From the NCBI GenBank assembly GCA_964615335.1, contig CAZTMT010000001.1:124001-188000 (forward strand): a stretch of 64,000 nt of DNA, written 5' to 3'. Each line of letters opens with the position of its first letter. The stretch's first letter is position 1. Source of the DNA: HR10 sp964615335. GTDB taxonomy: Bacteria > Acidobacteriota > Blastocatellia > HR10. The translations under genes and the position numbers were made by a program. Positions 49,294-58,081 of the stretch are shown one piece after another. The notes beneath the pieces are model-generated. The model searched no databases. It was given only the letters and a program-made list of their open reading frames with translations, and was not told the DNA's origin.

Positions 49294-50874
49294 ATGGAGG
49301 GACAGCGTTCCGAGTTCGAAGCGGCGTTCGAGTGGGTGCGGTCGGGGATCGGATTTTGGACGGGTCCTCTGCTCCTTCTCTTGATGCTTGGCATGCCCAC
49401 TCCGGATGCTTTCATTCGCGATGCGCAGGTTCAGCTCGGAGCGACCTCTCTCACACCGGAGATCGCGCGTGTGGCCTTCAGTGCGAAGGTGGCGCTGGCG
49501 TTGCTTCTGCTGATGGTCACCTGGTGGGTGACCGAAGCCGTGCCGATCCCAGTGACGGCACTTTTGCCCGGCATTATTCTCCCGCTCTTTCAGGTCGTCG
49601 GGGTTCACGAGGGGCGGCTTGTGGAGTTGAATGGTCGTGCCGTGCTCGCCCACTATGCGAATCCGGTGATCTTTCTCTTCCTCTCCGGATTTTTGATCGC
49701 GGGGGCGATGCAGAAGTGGGGCTTGGATCGGCGCATTACCCTCTGGATCTTAACGCGCGGGAATATCGCCTCCAGCCCGGGGAAGGTTCTCTTCGGATTG
49801 ATGAGCACCTCAGCAATCCTCTCGATGTGGGTCTCTAATACGGCGACGGCGGCCATGATGCTCCCCATTGGTCTGGGGGTCATCTCGCGCATGCCGCAGG
49901 TCCATGCCTCTTCCAATTGCGCGCGCGCCGTGATGCTCGGGATCGCTTATGCGGCCTCTATCGGCGGCGTGGGGACGATCATTGGTACTCCGCCCAATGG
50001 CATCGCCGTCTCAATCCTGCGACAGGAGAAGATCGCCGAGATTCATTTCCTCAACTGGATGGCCTTCGGCGTGCCCTTTGTCCTTCTGGCTGTGCCCTTG
50101 GCCTGGTTCATCCTGCGGATGGTTTTCCCTTTTCGCTTCACCTGTGACGAAACCGTTCGCTCTCTCCTTCATGAAGAGCGTGCTGCGCTCGGACCCTGGA
50201 GGAGGGGGGAGAAGCTGGCGCTTTTTGGATTCCTGCTGGCCGTCGTCCTCTGGACGACCAATCCCCTGTGGCCGATGATCCCGCGGATCGGATCGCGACT
50301 GCAGTGGTTCGATGAGTATCTCATCGCGCTGGCCGTGGCTGTTCTGCTCTTCCTGCTACCGGTGGATTGGGCGAAGCGCCGGTTCGTCTTAGAATGGGCA
50401 GATTCTCGGTACGTGGACTGGGGGACGCTGCTGCTTTTTGGCGGGGGAATTGCGCTCTCCGATGCCCTCTTCAAGACGGGCTCGGCGCGTATTGTGGCTT
50501 CGGAATTCATCGCCCTCTTCGGACAGCCGGATCCTCTCTGGCTCGTGCTTCTGATCGTCATCTTCATGGAGCTGTTCACGGAGGTGACATCCAACACGGC
50601 AGTCACCTCGATGATGGTACCGATTCTGATCTCCATCGCCTCGGGATTGGAGACGGAGGCGACGACTCTCGTCCTCCCGGCGACTCTGGCGGCCTCGATG
50701 GCGTTCATGTTGCCCGTCGCGACGCCCCCCAATGCGCTCGTCTACGCGACGCGGTTTGTGAGCCTCACAGACATGATGCGAGCTGGCTTTTTCCTGGATC
50801 TGTTCACGTGGGTGTATATTGTCGCCTTTTTCTATGGCTATAGCTCCTTGGGTTTCGGACTCGTTCGTTTTTGA
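49294..50874 (+). CDS. SLC13/DASS family Na+-coupled anion transporter
   Basis: A 526-residue inner-membrane transporter of the divalent anion/Na+ symporter family, which carries dicarboxylates such as succinate and citrate or sulfate. Two SNT motifs, which bind Na+ and substrate in VcINDY-type proteins, are present: WVSNTATAAMMLPI and EVTSNTAVTSMMVPI. Each repeat also has the hairpin segments (FLFLSGFLIAGAM, LLLFGGGIALSDALF) and Pro-rich TPPNGIA and ATPPNALVY. About 11 TM segments. Start at ATG 49294 is tentative, forced by the promoter position. The substrate is not determinable. It converges with the DCC-family gene. Confidence 0.9.
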   Translation: MEGQRSEFEAAFEWVRSGIGFWTGPLLLLLMLGMPTPDAFIRDAQVQLGATSLTPEIARVAFSAKVALALLLLMVTWWVTEAVPIPVTALLPGIILPLFQVVGVHEGRLVELNGRAVLAHYANPVIFLFLSGFLIAGAMQKWGLDRRITLWILTRGNIASSPGKVLFGLMSTSAILSMWVSNTATAAMMLPIGLGVISRMPQVHASSNCARAVMLGIAYAASIGGVGTIIGTPPNGIAVSILRQEKIAEIHFLNWMAFGVPFVLLAVPLAWFILRMVFPFRFTCDETVRSLLHEERAALGPWRRGEKLALFGFLLAVVLWTTNPLWPMIPRIGSRLQWFDEYLIALAVAVLLFLLPVDWAKRRFVLEWADSRYVDWGTLLLFGGGIALSDALFKTGSARIVASEFIALFGQPDPLWLVLLIVIFMELFTEVTSNTAVTSMMVPILISIASGLETEATTLVLPATLAASMAFMLPVATPPNALVYATRFVSLTDMMRAGFFLDLFTWVYIVAFFYGYSSLGFGLVRF

Positions 50875-50896
50875 AAAGCGCGTGGGTCGCGGGCGA

Positions 50897-51340
50897 TCAC
50901 GGAGAAGGGGTTCGGCAGGTCCTCAGGCCCATCCAGTGCGAGAGACGGTGGCGATATTTGGCGATGAGCGCATAGAGGGCCATCTCCAGAAGTAGAAGCG
51001 GAGGCAGCGCATAGAGCGCGAGCACCAGCCATCGCCAGCCGGAGAAGCGAAGCAGGAGAGCATTGATGCCGAAGGCTCCGCTGAGGATGCGGCCTCGCCG
51101 GGTGATCACATACAGGCGCTGGGCGCAGCGTTGTGGGCTCAGTCCCCACGCGGCGAGCCTCTCCGGTGAGATCTCCTGATACGGGAGCAAGACGAAACGC
51201 CCGCGCCGATCCCGACGGCGCGCCCATTGGGCGAAGGCCCTGCAGAGGCCGCAGCTCCCGTCAAAGAGGACAAGATCTGCGGGGCTCGTCTCAAGAAGTT
51301 CCCGCATGGCTGACAGGATCCTCAATCCGGCGCGCCTCAT
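50897..51340 (-). CDS. DCC-family thiol-disulfide oxidoreductase-like protein (DUF393)
   Basis: A 147-residue protein of the DCC family, named for the Asp and two Cys in the N-terminal motif. Here VLFDGSCGLCRAFAQW has Cys30 and Cys33 in a thioredoxin-like fold. The middle has FVLLPYQEISPERLAAWGL and LYVITRRGRILSGAFGINALL, and a hydrophobic segment near 112-128 may touch the membrane. Function is not established. I take the ATG at 51340 because it overlaps the M48 stop as ATGA. The ATG at 51307 would give a 136-residue protein that still contains the motif. Confidence 0.8.
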   Translation of the reverse strand: MRRAGLRILSAMRELLETSPADLVLFDGSCGLCRAFAQWARRRDRRGRFVLLPYQEISPERLAAWGLSPQRCAQRLYVITRRGRILSGAFGINALLLRFSGWRWLVLALYALPPLLLLEMALYALIAKYRHRLSHWMGLRTCRTPSP

Positions 51341-52881
51341 CCCGAAATTCGCGATCCCGGACCAGCGCTTCTTCCGCGACACATCGCACGCCCTTCCAAG
51401 GGCGGCTTGGTCTGAGGTTCGGAGGGTTTCTCATCCTCCGGACAGGTCTCCTCTTTCCGCAGGCGCGGTCGCTTGCGCTCCTGTTCTTTCTGTTTCTCCA
51501 TCGCCTCCTGAGAGAGCTTGCGCAGACGCTCTTTGATCCGGTGGAATTCCTCGCTATCGGTCACGTACTCCTCATGCGGGGGCAGGAAAGAGAACTCCCG
51601 AAAGCTGTGAATGATGCGCTCGGCGAAAGCCGGATGCGTGCGGAAGAAGCTCGTCGAGCGCGCGTATCCCTGCTTGCTCGCCATCTTGTCGAAGAAGGTG
51701 ATGAAGGAGCGGGGATCGTATCCGCTCTTCCAGAGATACTGAGCGCCGAGCTGATCGGCCTCCAGCTCGAACTCGCGGCTGACGCCCAGCAGCTTCAGCT
51801 CGATCACCAGGCCCAGTCCCGCGAATCCGTACTCGAGCAGATAGTAGGTGAGCAGGCTCACGACTCCTCCGGTCGCGATGTACGCGGCGATCTGCGCCGC
51901 CTGATAGAGGATCGAGGCGATCGTCGCGCGCTTCATCAGACGCGCGCTGTGGCGCGCCGCCGCATGCGCGATCTCGTGAGCAATGACGCCGGCCAGCTCT
52001 CCCTCGGTCTCCGCTTCCAGAATGAGCCCCGTGTTGAGGAACAGAAAGCCTCCCGGCAGAGCGAAGGCGTTCACCTCATCGGTCAACAGAAGCTGCGTCT
52101 TGACGGGAACGCGCAGGTCGGAGTTCCGCGCGATGTGCTCGGCCAAATTCCGCATGTACGTCTCGACCTCTTCGTCTTTGAACTCGGGCGGCATAAGACC
52201 CAGAGCCTTCAGCTCGCGGATGGCCTCTTCGCCCGTTTTGATGTCTTTCTCCTGGCCCTTTCCAACCTCGCGGAATCCGATGTCCTCGACATCTCCATAG
52301 AGCCGTTGCCGCGCGCGCCCCAGACGGATGTCTTCCTCGATGCGTTTCTTCTCCGGAGGCCACCGCGTGAGCAGGTCGAGTTTGGCTTCCTTGTTCTCGT
52401 AGCCGACTTCGATGGTCTTTCGTTCGACGGCTTCTTTCTCGACCAGCTTCTTGCGGAGGCGCTGGATCTGGCAGTGCGTGTCGCGCCGCTCTTTGGCCGT
52501 CTGCGGATCATCGCGCGATCCGCGCCGATTCAATTCCGAGAGCTTGCGGCGCGCCGCCTCGATCTGACTCTTCAGCGCCTCGATCTCTTGTTTGAGGGCC
52601 GCGAGCTTTTGCTCTCGCTCTCTCCGAAGCTGAGCGCGAAACGTCTCGATCTCCTGCTGCGGGAAGCTGTATTGCTCCGCGAGCGTGAGGACATCCAGAT
52701 ACGATTTCTCGACAATCTCGGCCAGTGAGGGAGGATTCCCCGCGCGCGCGTCCTGCTGAAGCGCCGTCGGCGCCCTCCCGAATGTCCGGGATTTCGCCGG
52801 AGGTCTGGCCTGGGGAAGGCTCATCGCGCCCAGCCCGAAGATCATGGCGAGAGCCGTCGTTCGAACCCATCGTGTGCTCAT
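51337..52881 (-). CDS. M48-family metalloprotease with coiled-coil N-terminus
   Basis: A 514-residue exported protein. A signal peptide (about 1-25) is followed by a long charged coiled coil (about 75-170) and then the peptidase domain. The zinc motif is GVIAHEIAHAAARHSARL, and the third ligand is in SREFELEADQLGAQYLWKSGYDP. The pattern after it, FRTHPAFAERI, is typical of periplasmic BepA/YfgC-like M48 proteases, which act in outer-membrane protein and LPS assembly quality control. The BepA TPR domain is absent, and a basic, Glu-rich tail takes its place. It lies 82 bases after the DUF4198 gene and overlaps the DCC-family gene. Confidence 0.9.
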   Translation of the reverse strand: MSTRWVRTTALAMIFGLGAMSLPQARPPAKSRTFGRAPTALQQDARAGNPPSLAEIVEKSYLDVLTLAEQYSFPQQEIETFRAQLRREREQKLAALKQEIEALKSQIEAARRKLSELNRRGSRDDPQTAKERRDTHCQIQRLRKKLVEKEAVERKTIEVGYENKEAKLDLLTRWPPEKKRIEEDIRLGRARQRLYGDVEDIGFREVGKGQEKDIKTGEEAIRELKALGLMPPEFKDEEVETYMRNLAEHIARNSDLRVPVKTQLLLTDEVNAFALPGGFLFLNTGLILEAETEGELAGVIAHEIAHAAARHSARLMKRATIASILYQAAQIAAYIATGGVVSLLTYYLLEYGFAGLGLVIELKLLGVSREFELEADQLGAQYLWKSGYDPRSFITFFDKMASKQGYARSTSFFRTHPAFAERIIHSFREFSFLPPHEEYVTDSEEFHRIKERLRKLSQEAMEKQKEQERKRPRLRKEETCPEDEKPSEPQTKPPLEGRAMCRGRSAGPGSRISG

Positions 52882-52963
52882 CTTCGCCCTCCTTTCTCGC
52901 TCCCTGAGATGCTCTCATTGCTCCGGGAGGTTTTCCCGCGTCCGGGACGCTTGGGGCATGGAG

Positions 52964-53782
52964 CTATCGTCCAGGGACCTCGAAGGTCACCGTCGCCCAC
53001 CAGGATTCGTAATCCAGACCGGGAGTCGAACGGGGCACCATGTGGATGAACTTGACGTACCATCTCCCGGCCCGCGAGATCTCAAAGCGCGCGATCCCCT
53101 GTGCATCCGTGCGCGCGTTCAGGGGGGGAGGGGTATCCTCGGGCGTCTCCCATCCGGCCAGCACGAACTGATTCGGAAGCGGTCGGCCTTCGCGCAGGCA
53201 GATTACTTCGAGCACCGAGCCGACGCGCAGCTCGGCCGGATGCTGCCGAAGGAGGATCTCCACAGGATAGCCGAGCGGTTGCCGGAAGGTCTCCGTCCGC
53301 CGATCTCCCACCTGAAAGAGGGTCTTGGCATATTTCGAGTAGCGTTCGCGAGCGTCCCGATGCAGCTCGCCTTTGCGGCGGCGCTCCTCGAGAATGTCCG
53401 GAAGACCGTCGTGCTCGAGGTAGGCATTGAACTGCTCCGCCGTGAGAGAGATCTCGCGCGGCTTGAGAGCGACGCCCAGAACATAGGTGCCAGCTTCCTC
53501 GGTCTCGATCTCCAGCCGGGACGACGTTGCCTCCGCATGCCATTTCTCAGGAGGAACTGTCCGCTTGCCGGAAGGCGTCAGGAGCGTGATCTCGACGAGG
53601 CGATCGCGTCCGATGGCGCTCTCGCTGCGCTGGAACGTCCCATTGAACGCGCGCACCACGGCTTTCGAATGGGGAGCCAGAACGTGGGTCTCAAGCTTCA
53701 AAAAAAGATCGTGCGCCTGCGCGAGCCACTGGCTCGCTAGCAAGAGTCCCAAAAACATAAAGATCCTGAGCCGCATCCGCAT
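52964..53782 (-). CDS. Exported DUF4198-type protein, possible metal-uptake component
   Basis: A 272-residue secreted protein. The signal peptide ends near WLAQA, which would leave His24 as the first mature residue (HDLFLKLE). The rest is beta-sandwich with motifs common in DUF4198 proteins: FNGTFQRSES, WHAEATSSRLEIETEEAGTY, LGYPVEILLRQHP and GRWYVKFIHMVPR. Relatives occur beside nickel and cobalt transporters, where a metal-binding role is suspected, but no such transporter is here. It lies between the K+/H+ antiporter and the M48 protease on the same strand. Function inferred only. Confidence 0.75.
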   Translation of the reverse strand: MRMRLRIFMFLGLLLASQWLAQAHDLFLKLETHVLAPHSKAVVRAFNGTFQRSESAIGRDRLVEITLLTPSGKRTVPPEKWHAEATSSRLEIETEEAGTYVLGVALKPREISLTAEQFNAYLEHDGLPDILEERRRKGELHRDARERYSKYAKTLFQVGDRRTETFRQPLGYPVEILLRQHPAELRVGSVLEVICLREGRPLPNQFVLAGWETPEDTPPPLNARTDAQGIARFEISRAGRWYVKFIHMVPRSTPGLDYESWWATVTFEVPGR

Positions 53783-53833
53783 CCTTTCCCCCCAGAGAGT
53801 CCCTTGCGGTCATGCTTATTTTAGGGCAGATGC

Positions 53834-55585
53834 TCAGCGCGCGGCCAGCCCGGGCGGAGGATTCGGCCGCTCGGGCGTATCTTCCTCCCGGGCGCGAAGT
53901 TCGGGACGATTCCACAGACGATACACGCGCCACGCGCGCCCGATGTGAACGGGGACCAGAAGAGGGAGCAGAACAAGCCCCCACGCGCCCACATCGGGCC
54001 AGGACGTGGCGATCAGTAGCGCCGTGAGCAAAACGCTCGCTCCCACGTGCGCCGTGTACCGAACGGCATGCCGGGGGTCAACATGTCGCGTCTGAAAGCG
54101 CGAACGGTCCACCTGAGCCTCAAGGCGCTCCCCGGCCTGTCGGAGCGCGCGCCGAAGACCGACCAGCAGAAGACTCCCGATCAGAAGAAGCAGCGCGCGC
54201 CCGCTCAGCGAGGGTATCGCGAATGCCACCAGACACAGAGCGAGTATCCCACTCAGGACGGCGGCGATCAGGAGCCGATCCCTCACCGAGAGAGGAGAGT
54301 CGAGAGCCCGCGCCACGGGCTCTGAAGAGCGCCGCGCTCTCAGGGGGTCCGCCGAAAAGGTAATCGGTTGAAGGGTCGCCGCAATGAGCGTCCCAGCAAA
54401 GGCGATAGGTTTGGGGATGAAGCGATCCAGCAGACGCGCGAGCGCGCGCGTGTTCTTCATGAACAGAGGGGCTAAAAGCGTCATCGCGAAGACGTACCAT
54501 CCCGCGAGCTGAAAAAGATCGGATCGGATGAGACCCAGTTGTTGCCCGAGCGTCGCATAGAGCAGGGAATATTCCCCGCGTGGGATCATCCCGGCTCCAA
54601 TGGCCAGAGCCACAGGAGCCGAGAACCCCACCAGGAAGGAGAGCGAGGAGGTGATCACAAGCTCAGTCAGGATAGAGAGGGGGACGAGCAGGAGCACCAG
54701 GGGGAGGACACGCCGGAGGCTCTCGGGCTCAAGCGACATCCCGAACGCCAGGAAGAAGAGCGCAAGAAAAACATCGCGGAACGACTCCAGCCGGTCATAG
54801 AGGCGTTCACCCAGATCGCTCTCGCGCGTGGGCGAGAGCATCCCGAGTAAGAAAGCCCCGGCCGCCGGCGCCAGGCCGAACTGCGCAGCTCCCATTCCAC
54901 TGAGCAGGATCACGGCCAGCCAGAGCAGGGCGAACAATTCTTCTGACCTTATGCGCAGGGTGAGAACCAGCAGGCGCGGGAGAAACGTCCTCCCGACTCC
55001 CAAGAACACGGCGTAAAACGCGATCGCCTTCAGGAGCGAGAACACGGCCGATGTCTGCTCTGTTCCCTCAATGGCCAGACCCGAGAGCACGCCCAGATAG
55101 AGCACGGCGATGAAATCCTCGAAGACCATGATGCCCATGAGCGCTTCCGCCTCGGGATTGGCTGTGCGCCGCCATTCGATCAGGAGCTTGGCCACAATAC
55201 CGCTGCTGCTCATGGCGACGATGCCCGCAAGGAAAGCCCTTTCGGTCACACTCCACCCCAGAATATACCCCACGAGGAATCCCACGGTGAGATTGGCCAG
55301 AAGCTCTCCCGTCCCAATGAGCAAAACGGCTGTGCGCACTCGCCGGAGCCGTTCCAGGGAGAACTCGACACCCAGGAAGAACAGAAGCAAGACGACGCCC
55401 AGCTCCGAGAGAGCGCGGATCAGAGTCGCGTCCGAGATGATGCCGAACGCGTGAGGTCCGAGCCCCACTCCGATCAGGATGTACCCGACGATGACCGAAT
55501 GTCCGCGATGCGCGGCGAGCCAGGCCCCAAAGAATCCGAACAGAAGAAGGAGTCCGAGATCGCGTAGCAATGAGTGCTCCGGCAT
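53834..55585 (-). CDS. khtU: CPA2 cation/proton antiporter (KhtU/KefB-like)
   Basis: A 583-residue membrane antiporter. The CPA2 transport domain (about 1-385, 12-13 TM) has IVGYILIGVGLGPHAFG, LGVVLLLFFLGVEFSLERL, AMSSSGIVAKLL and FEDFIAVLYLGVLSG with the ion-site Asp. A further C-terminal membrane region (about 430-560) replaces the TrkA-N domain of KefB. The KhtT-like regulator encoded 128 bases upstream makes this a KhtTU-type K+/H+ antiporter, used for K+ efflux and pH control. GAGGAAGAC precedes the ATG. Confidence 0.87.
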   Translation of the reverse strand: MPEHSLLRDLGLLLLFGFFGAWLAAHRGHSVIVGYILIGVGLGPHAFGIISDATLIRALSELGVVLLLFFLGVEFSLERLRRVRTAVLLIGTGELLANLTVGFLVGYILGWSVTERAFLAGIVAMSSSGIVAKLLIEWRRTANPEAEALMGIMVFEDFIAVLYLGVLSGLAIEGTEQTSAVFSLLKAIAFYAVFLGVGRTFLPRLLVLTLRIRSEELFALLWLAVILLSGMGAAQFGLAPAAGAFLLGMLSPTRESDLGERLYDRLESFRDVFLALFFLAFGMSLEPESLRRVLPLVLLLVPLSILTELVITSSLSFLVGFSAPVALAIGAGMIPRGEYSLLYATLGQQLGLIRSDLFQLAGWYVFAMTLLAPLFMKNTRALARLLDRFIPKPIAFAGTLIAATLQPITFSADPLRARRSSEPVARALDSPLSVRDRLLIAAVLSGILALCLVAFAIPSLSGRALLLLIGSLLLVGLRRALRQAGERLEAQVDRSRFQTRHVDPRHAVRYTAHVGASVLLTALLIATSWPDVGAWGLVLLPLLVPVHIGRAWRVYRLWNRPELRAREEDTPERPNPPPGLAAR

Positions 55586-55713
55586 GTCTTCCTCATCGGG
55601 CCGCCCGGGGAGACTCCTCGCGTCCTCCTGGGAGGGAGCATCTCCCCCGCACCCTGGGATGTCTCGATCCCCTCATCGAACTCTCCTCTCGGATGGAGCG
55701 CCGCGAATGGATT

Positions 55714-56202
55714 TCAGAAGACCGCTTCGATAAGCCGACGGAAGACGTCGAACCCCTCCTGCGTGCCCAGGACGACGAGCGTATCCCCGGCGCGCAAGAC
55801 CTCATCGGCCGAAGGATTGGGCACGCTCTCGGGCTCGCGCAAGATGGCGATCACAGAGACACCCGTCTTCTTGCGGATGCCCAATTCGCCAATGCTCTTT
55901 CCCACAGCGGGAGAGCGGGCGTCGAGCCGAAACCATTCGATGTGCAGCTCCCGAAGGACGACTTCCAGATTCTCGACAGCCTTGGGTCGGAAGAAGGCTC
56001 CGGCGAGGATCGAACCGATCTGTCGCGCTTCATCATCTCGAAGCTCGACGGCGAAGAACGGATCCGGCTCATCATGACGGTAGATGTAAATCTCGCGAAT
56101 GCCGCTGTGATGAATGACGATGGTGAAACGGTCGCGCTCCTGTGTCGTGATCTCATATTTTCGCCCGACGCCGGGCAAGTCCACTTCCGAGATGACGGCC
56201 AT
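55714..56202 (-). CDS. khtT: K+/H+ antiporter regulatory subunit with TrkA-C (RCK_C) domain
   Basis: A 162-residue cytosolic regulator. The N-terminal domain (1-75, MAVISEVDLPGVGRKYEI, TIVIHHSGIREIYIY) is KhtT type. The C-terminal RCK_C domain has GKSIGELGIRKKTGVSVIAI and VLRAGDTLVVLGTQEGF. In Bacillus KhtT this domain binds c-di-AMP and controls KhtU, and whether it does so here is unknown. GAGGAGG is well spaced before the ATG at 56202. It lies 13 bases after the DapA-like gene. Confidence 0.87.
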   Translation of the reverse strand: MAVISEVDLPGVGRKYEITTQERDRFTIVIHHSGIREIYIYRHDEPDPFFAVELRDDEARQIGSILAGAFFRPKAVENLEVVLRELHIEWFRLDARSPAVGKSIGELGIRKKTGVSVIAILREPESVPNPSADEVLRAGDTLVVLGTQEGFDVFRRLIEAVF

Positions 56203-56215
56203 AGGATTCTCCTCC

Positions 56216-57439
56216 TCATCCCGAAGCGATTCCATCGGTCTCGTATCCTTTCATGAGGTGTTCGGCAGCCGGAGAGGCGCTTTCGACGCCCTCGGCCAGA
56301 GCTGCTCTCGCCTGGTGCGGACCGGTCGGGGGCTCGGAGAGTTCCGCCTCTTCTTTCCGCGAGTGCCAGAGCGGATCCGTCTGCGCGTGGATCTCTTCCT
56401 TCACACGGGCGTAGCGTTCGGCCAACCATTGCTTTTGCTCCTCGGTGAGCGCGGGAGTGCCGGGCGCGACATGTGCGCTCGTGATGACCCCTTCCCGAAA
56501 GAGGAGGTATTTCATCCCCGCGATGAGCTTGAGGACGGGACGTCCTCTCTCCTCAAACGTGCAGAGGCGCTCCAGGGACCCGAGCAGCCGACGATAGATC
56601 GCCATGAGGGGTTCATCCCCGGCGTAGCAGGCGCGCCAGGCCTTCTGCCACTCCCGGGGGAAGACGTTCGCCGGACCGGCCACCACGCCGATCGGCATGG
56701 CGTGATGCAGGAGATAGAGGTTCCAGTACTCGCGAATCTTTCCGAGAAGACCCCGCGTCGGTCGAAAGATGTCGAAGATGAGCATCGCTTCGCCCACGTA
56801 GATTCCGAACGCGCCCTTCTCGTTGAAGTGAAGCAAGGCTTTGCTGTAGTGGCCGAGCACCTTCCGCGAGGCCGTGACCTTGATCCCGTGAATGTAAGAG
56901 AGGCGGCTGAGCCGTTTCACATCGCGGGTGCGAATGTGCGGGATCGTCGGGCGGACGGCAATCTCGGCGTTGTCGTAAAGAAGAAGCGGCAGCTCTCTTC
57001 CCATTCGCTCAAACAGCGGGGTCACTTCTCGATGGAAGAACCGGACGACATCATCGAGATCTTCGATCGAAAGGGGTGCGATCACACCGGCATCGGCTCC
57101 GAGCCTGGTGGCCAGTTTCAGGCTGGCCAGCGTCTCGGCTCGCGTCCGCCCGGTCACCCCCACCCAGACTTCGATGGGCGGGCGTCCGAGCCGACGCAGG
57201 CGCTCGTTGAGCGCGCGCCCCTCCTCCACGGCCAGAGCGATGAGCTGCTCCCGATGCCCCTGAGAGAGGCGGTGCCATTCGCCCGTCGTCCCCAGAATGA
57301 AGAGAATGTCTGCTCCCCATCCCGACTGCACGAGATAACGGAAAAGGCGCCGCTGATCGGATTCCAGCAGACGCCCTTCTTCATCCAGGATCGTGAGGCT
57401 CGGAATGCTCAGTCCCCATCGCGGACGATACGTCGGCAT
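56216..57439 (-). CDS. Dihydrodipicolinate synthase/N-acetylneuraminate lyase family aldolase, divergent
   Basis: A 407-residue class I aldolase, longer than DapA or NanA (about 300). The Schiff-base lysine is Lys187 in IHGIKVTAS, the catalytic Tyr155 is in LLLYDNA, and the substrate loop GTTGEWHRLS replaces GTTGE(S/F)xxL. The last 90 residues are an Ala/Glu-rich extension without homology I can name. Such divergent members often act on 2-keto-3-deoxy sugar acids rather than lysine synthesis. It lies 87 bases after the Nudix gene and just before khtT. GAGGGAAG precedes the ATG at 57439. Confidence 0.8.
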   Translation of the reverse strand: MPTYRPRWGLSIPSLTILDEEGRLLESDQRRLFRYLVQSGWGADILFILGTTGEWHRLSQGHREQLIALAVEEGRALNERLRRLGRPPIEVWVGVTGRTRAETLASLKLATRLGADAGVIAPLSIEDLDDVVRFFHREVTPLFERMGRELPLLLYDNAEIAVRPTIPHIRTRDVKRLSRLSYIHGIKVTASRKVLGHYSKALLHFNEKGAFGIYVGEAMLIFDIFRPTRGLLGKIREYWNLYLLHHAMPIGVVAGPANVFPREWQKAWRACYAGDEPLMAIYRRLLGSLERLCTFEERGRPVLKLIAGMKYLLFREGVITSAHVAPGTPALTEEQKQWLAERYARVKEEIHAQTDPLWHSRKEEAELSEPPTGPHQARAALAEGVESASPAAEHLMKGYETDGIASG

Positions 57440-57526
57440 CTTCCCTCTCTCCTTTTCCGGCGCGCGACCTTCGGCGATCGCGACGTTCCCAACCATAGGG
57501 GCGCTCTCGTGAAAGGTCAAGCGCCT

Positions 57527-58081
57527 TCAAGGCTCTCGTCCGAGGCGGGCGAGGGTATAGAGGTAAAGAGCCGCCAGCGTCTTGCCGTCGCGGATTTCCC
57601 CCTGGCGCACTTTCTCCTGAACCAGATCCCAGGGCATGGGGAAGACTTCGATCAGCTCATCGCTATCCAGCCGTTGAGCGGCGGGCTGCAGATCCTCGGC
57701 CTGAAAGACGTACATGCGCTCGTCGGCGAATCCGGGGGCTGTGAAGAATTCCCCAAGCCGGATCAAGCGGCCCGCTCGATACCCTGTCTCTTCCTCCAGC
57801 TCCCGATGCGCGCAGGCCTCCGCGCTCTCGGCGGCGCGATCCAGCGTCCCCGCCGGAAACTCCCACAGGACTTCGCCCACGGCGTATCGAAACTGGCGAA
57901 TCAGAAGCAGATGTCCCTCCCCGAGCACCGGGACGATGACGACCGATCCGGGATGGCGCACGATCTCGCGCGTGGTCTCACGCCCTGTGGGCAGGCGGAT
58001 GCGATCCACGTCCAGAGAGATGGCTCTCCCCGTGTAGAGGCGTCGCGTCTCCAGTTGCTGTTCCCTCAGGTGTTTGCTCAT
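57527..58081 (-). CDS. Nudix hydrolase, ADP-ribose pyrophosphatase-like
   Basis: A 184-residue Nudix protein. The fold begins with the beta-rich N-terminal part of ADPRases (TRRLYTGRAISLDVDRIRLP, REIVRHPGSVVIVPVL, LLLIRQFRYAVGEVLWEFPAG). The Nudix box reads GTLDRAAESAEACAHRELEE then ETGY, with one extra residue between the Gly and first Glu relative to the classical spacing. The EELEEETG catalytic part (RELEEETG) is intact. The ADPRase-type Pro after the box is present (FFTAPGFADERMYVF). Likely hydrolyses ADP-ribose or related nucleotide sugars. It overlaps the upstream glycosyltransferase stop as ATGA. Confidence 0.9.
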   Translation of the reverse strand: MSKHLREQQLETRRLYTGRAISLDVDRIRLPTGRETTREIVRHPGSVVIVPVLGEGHLLLIRQFRYAVGEVLWEFPAGTLDRAAESAEACAHRELEEETGYRAGRLIRLGEFFTAPGFADERMYVFQAEDLQPAAQRLDSDELIEVFPMPWDLVQEKVRQGEIRDGKTLAALYLYTLARLGREP

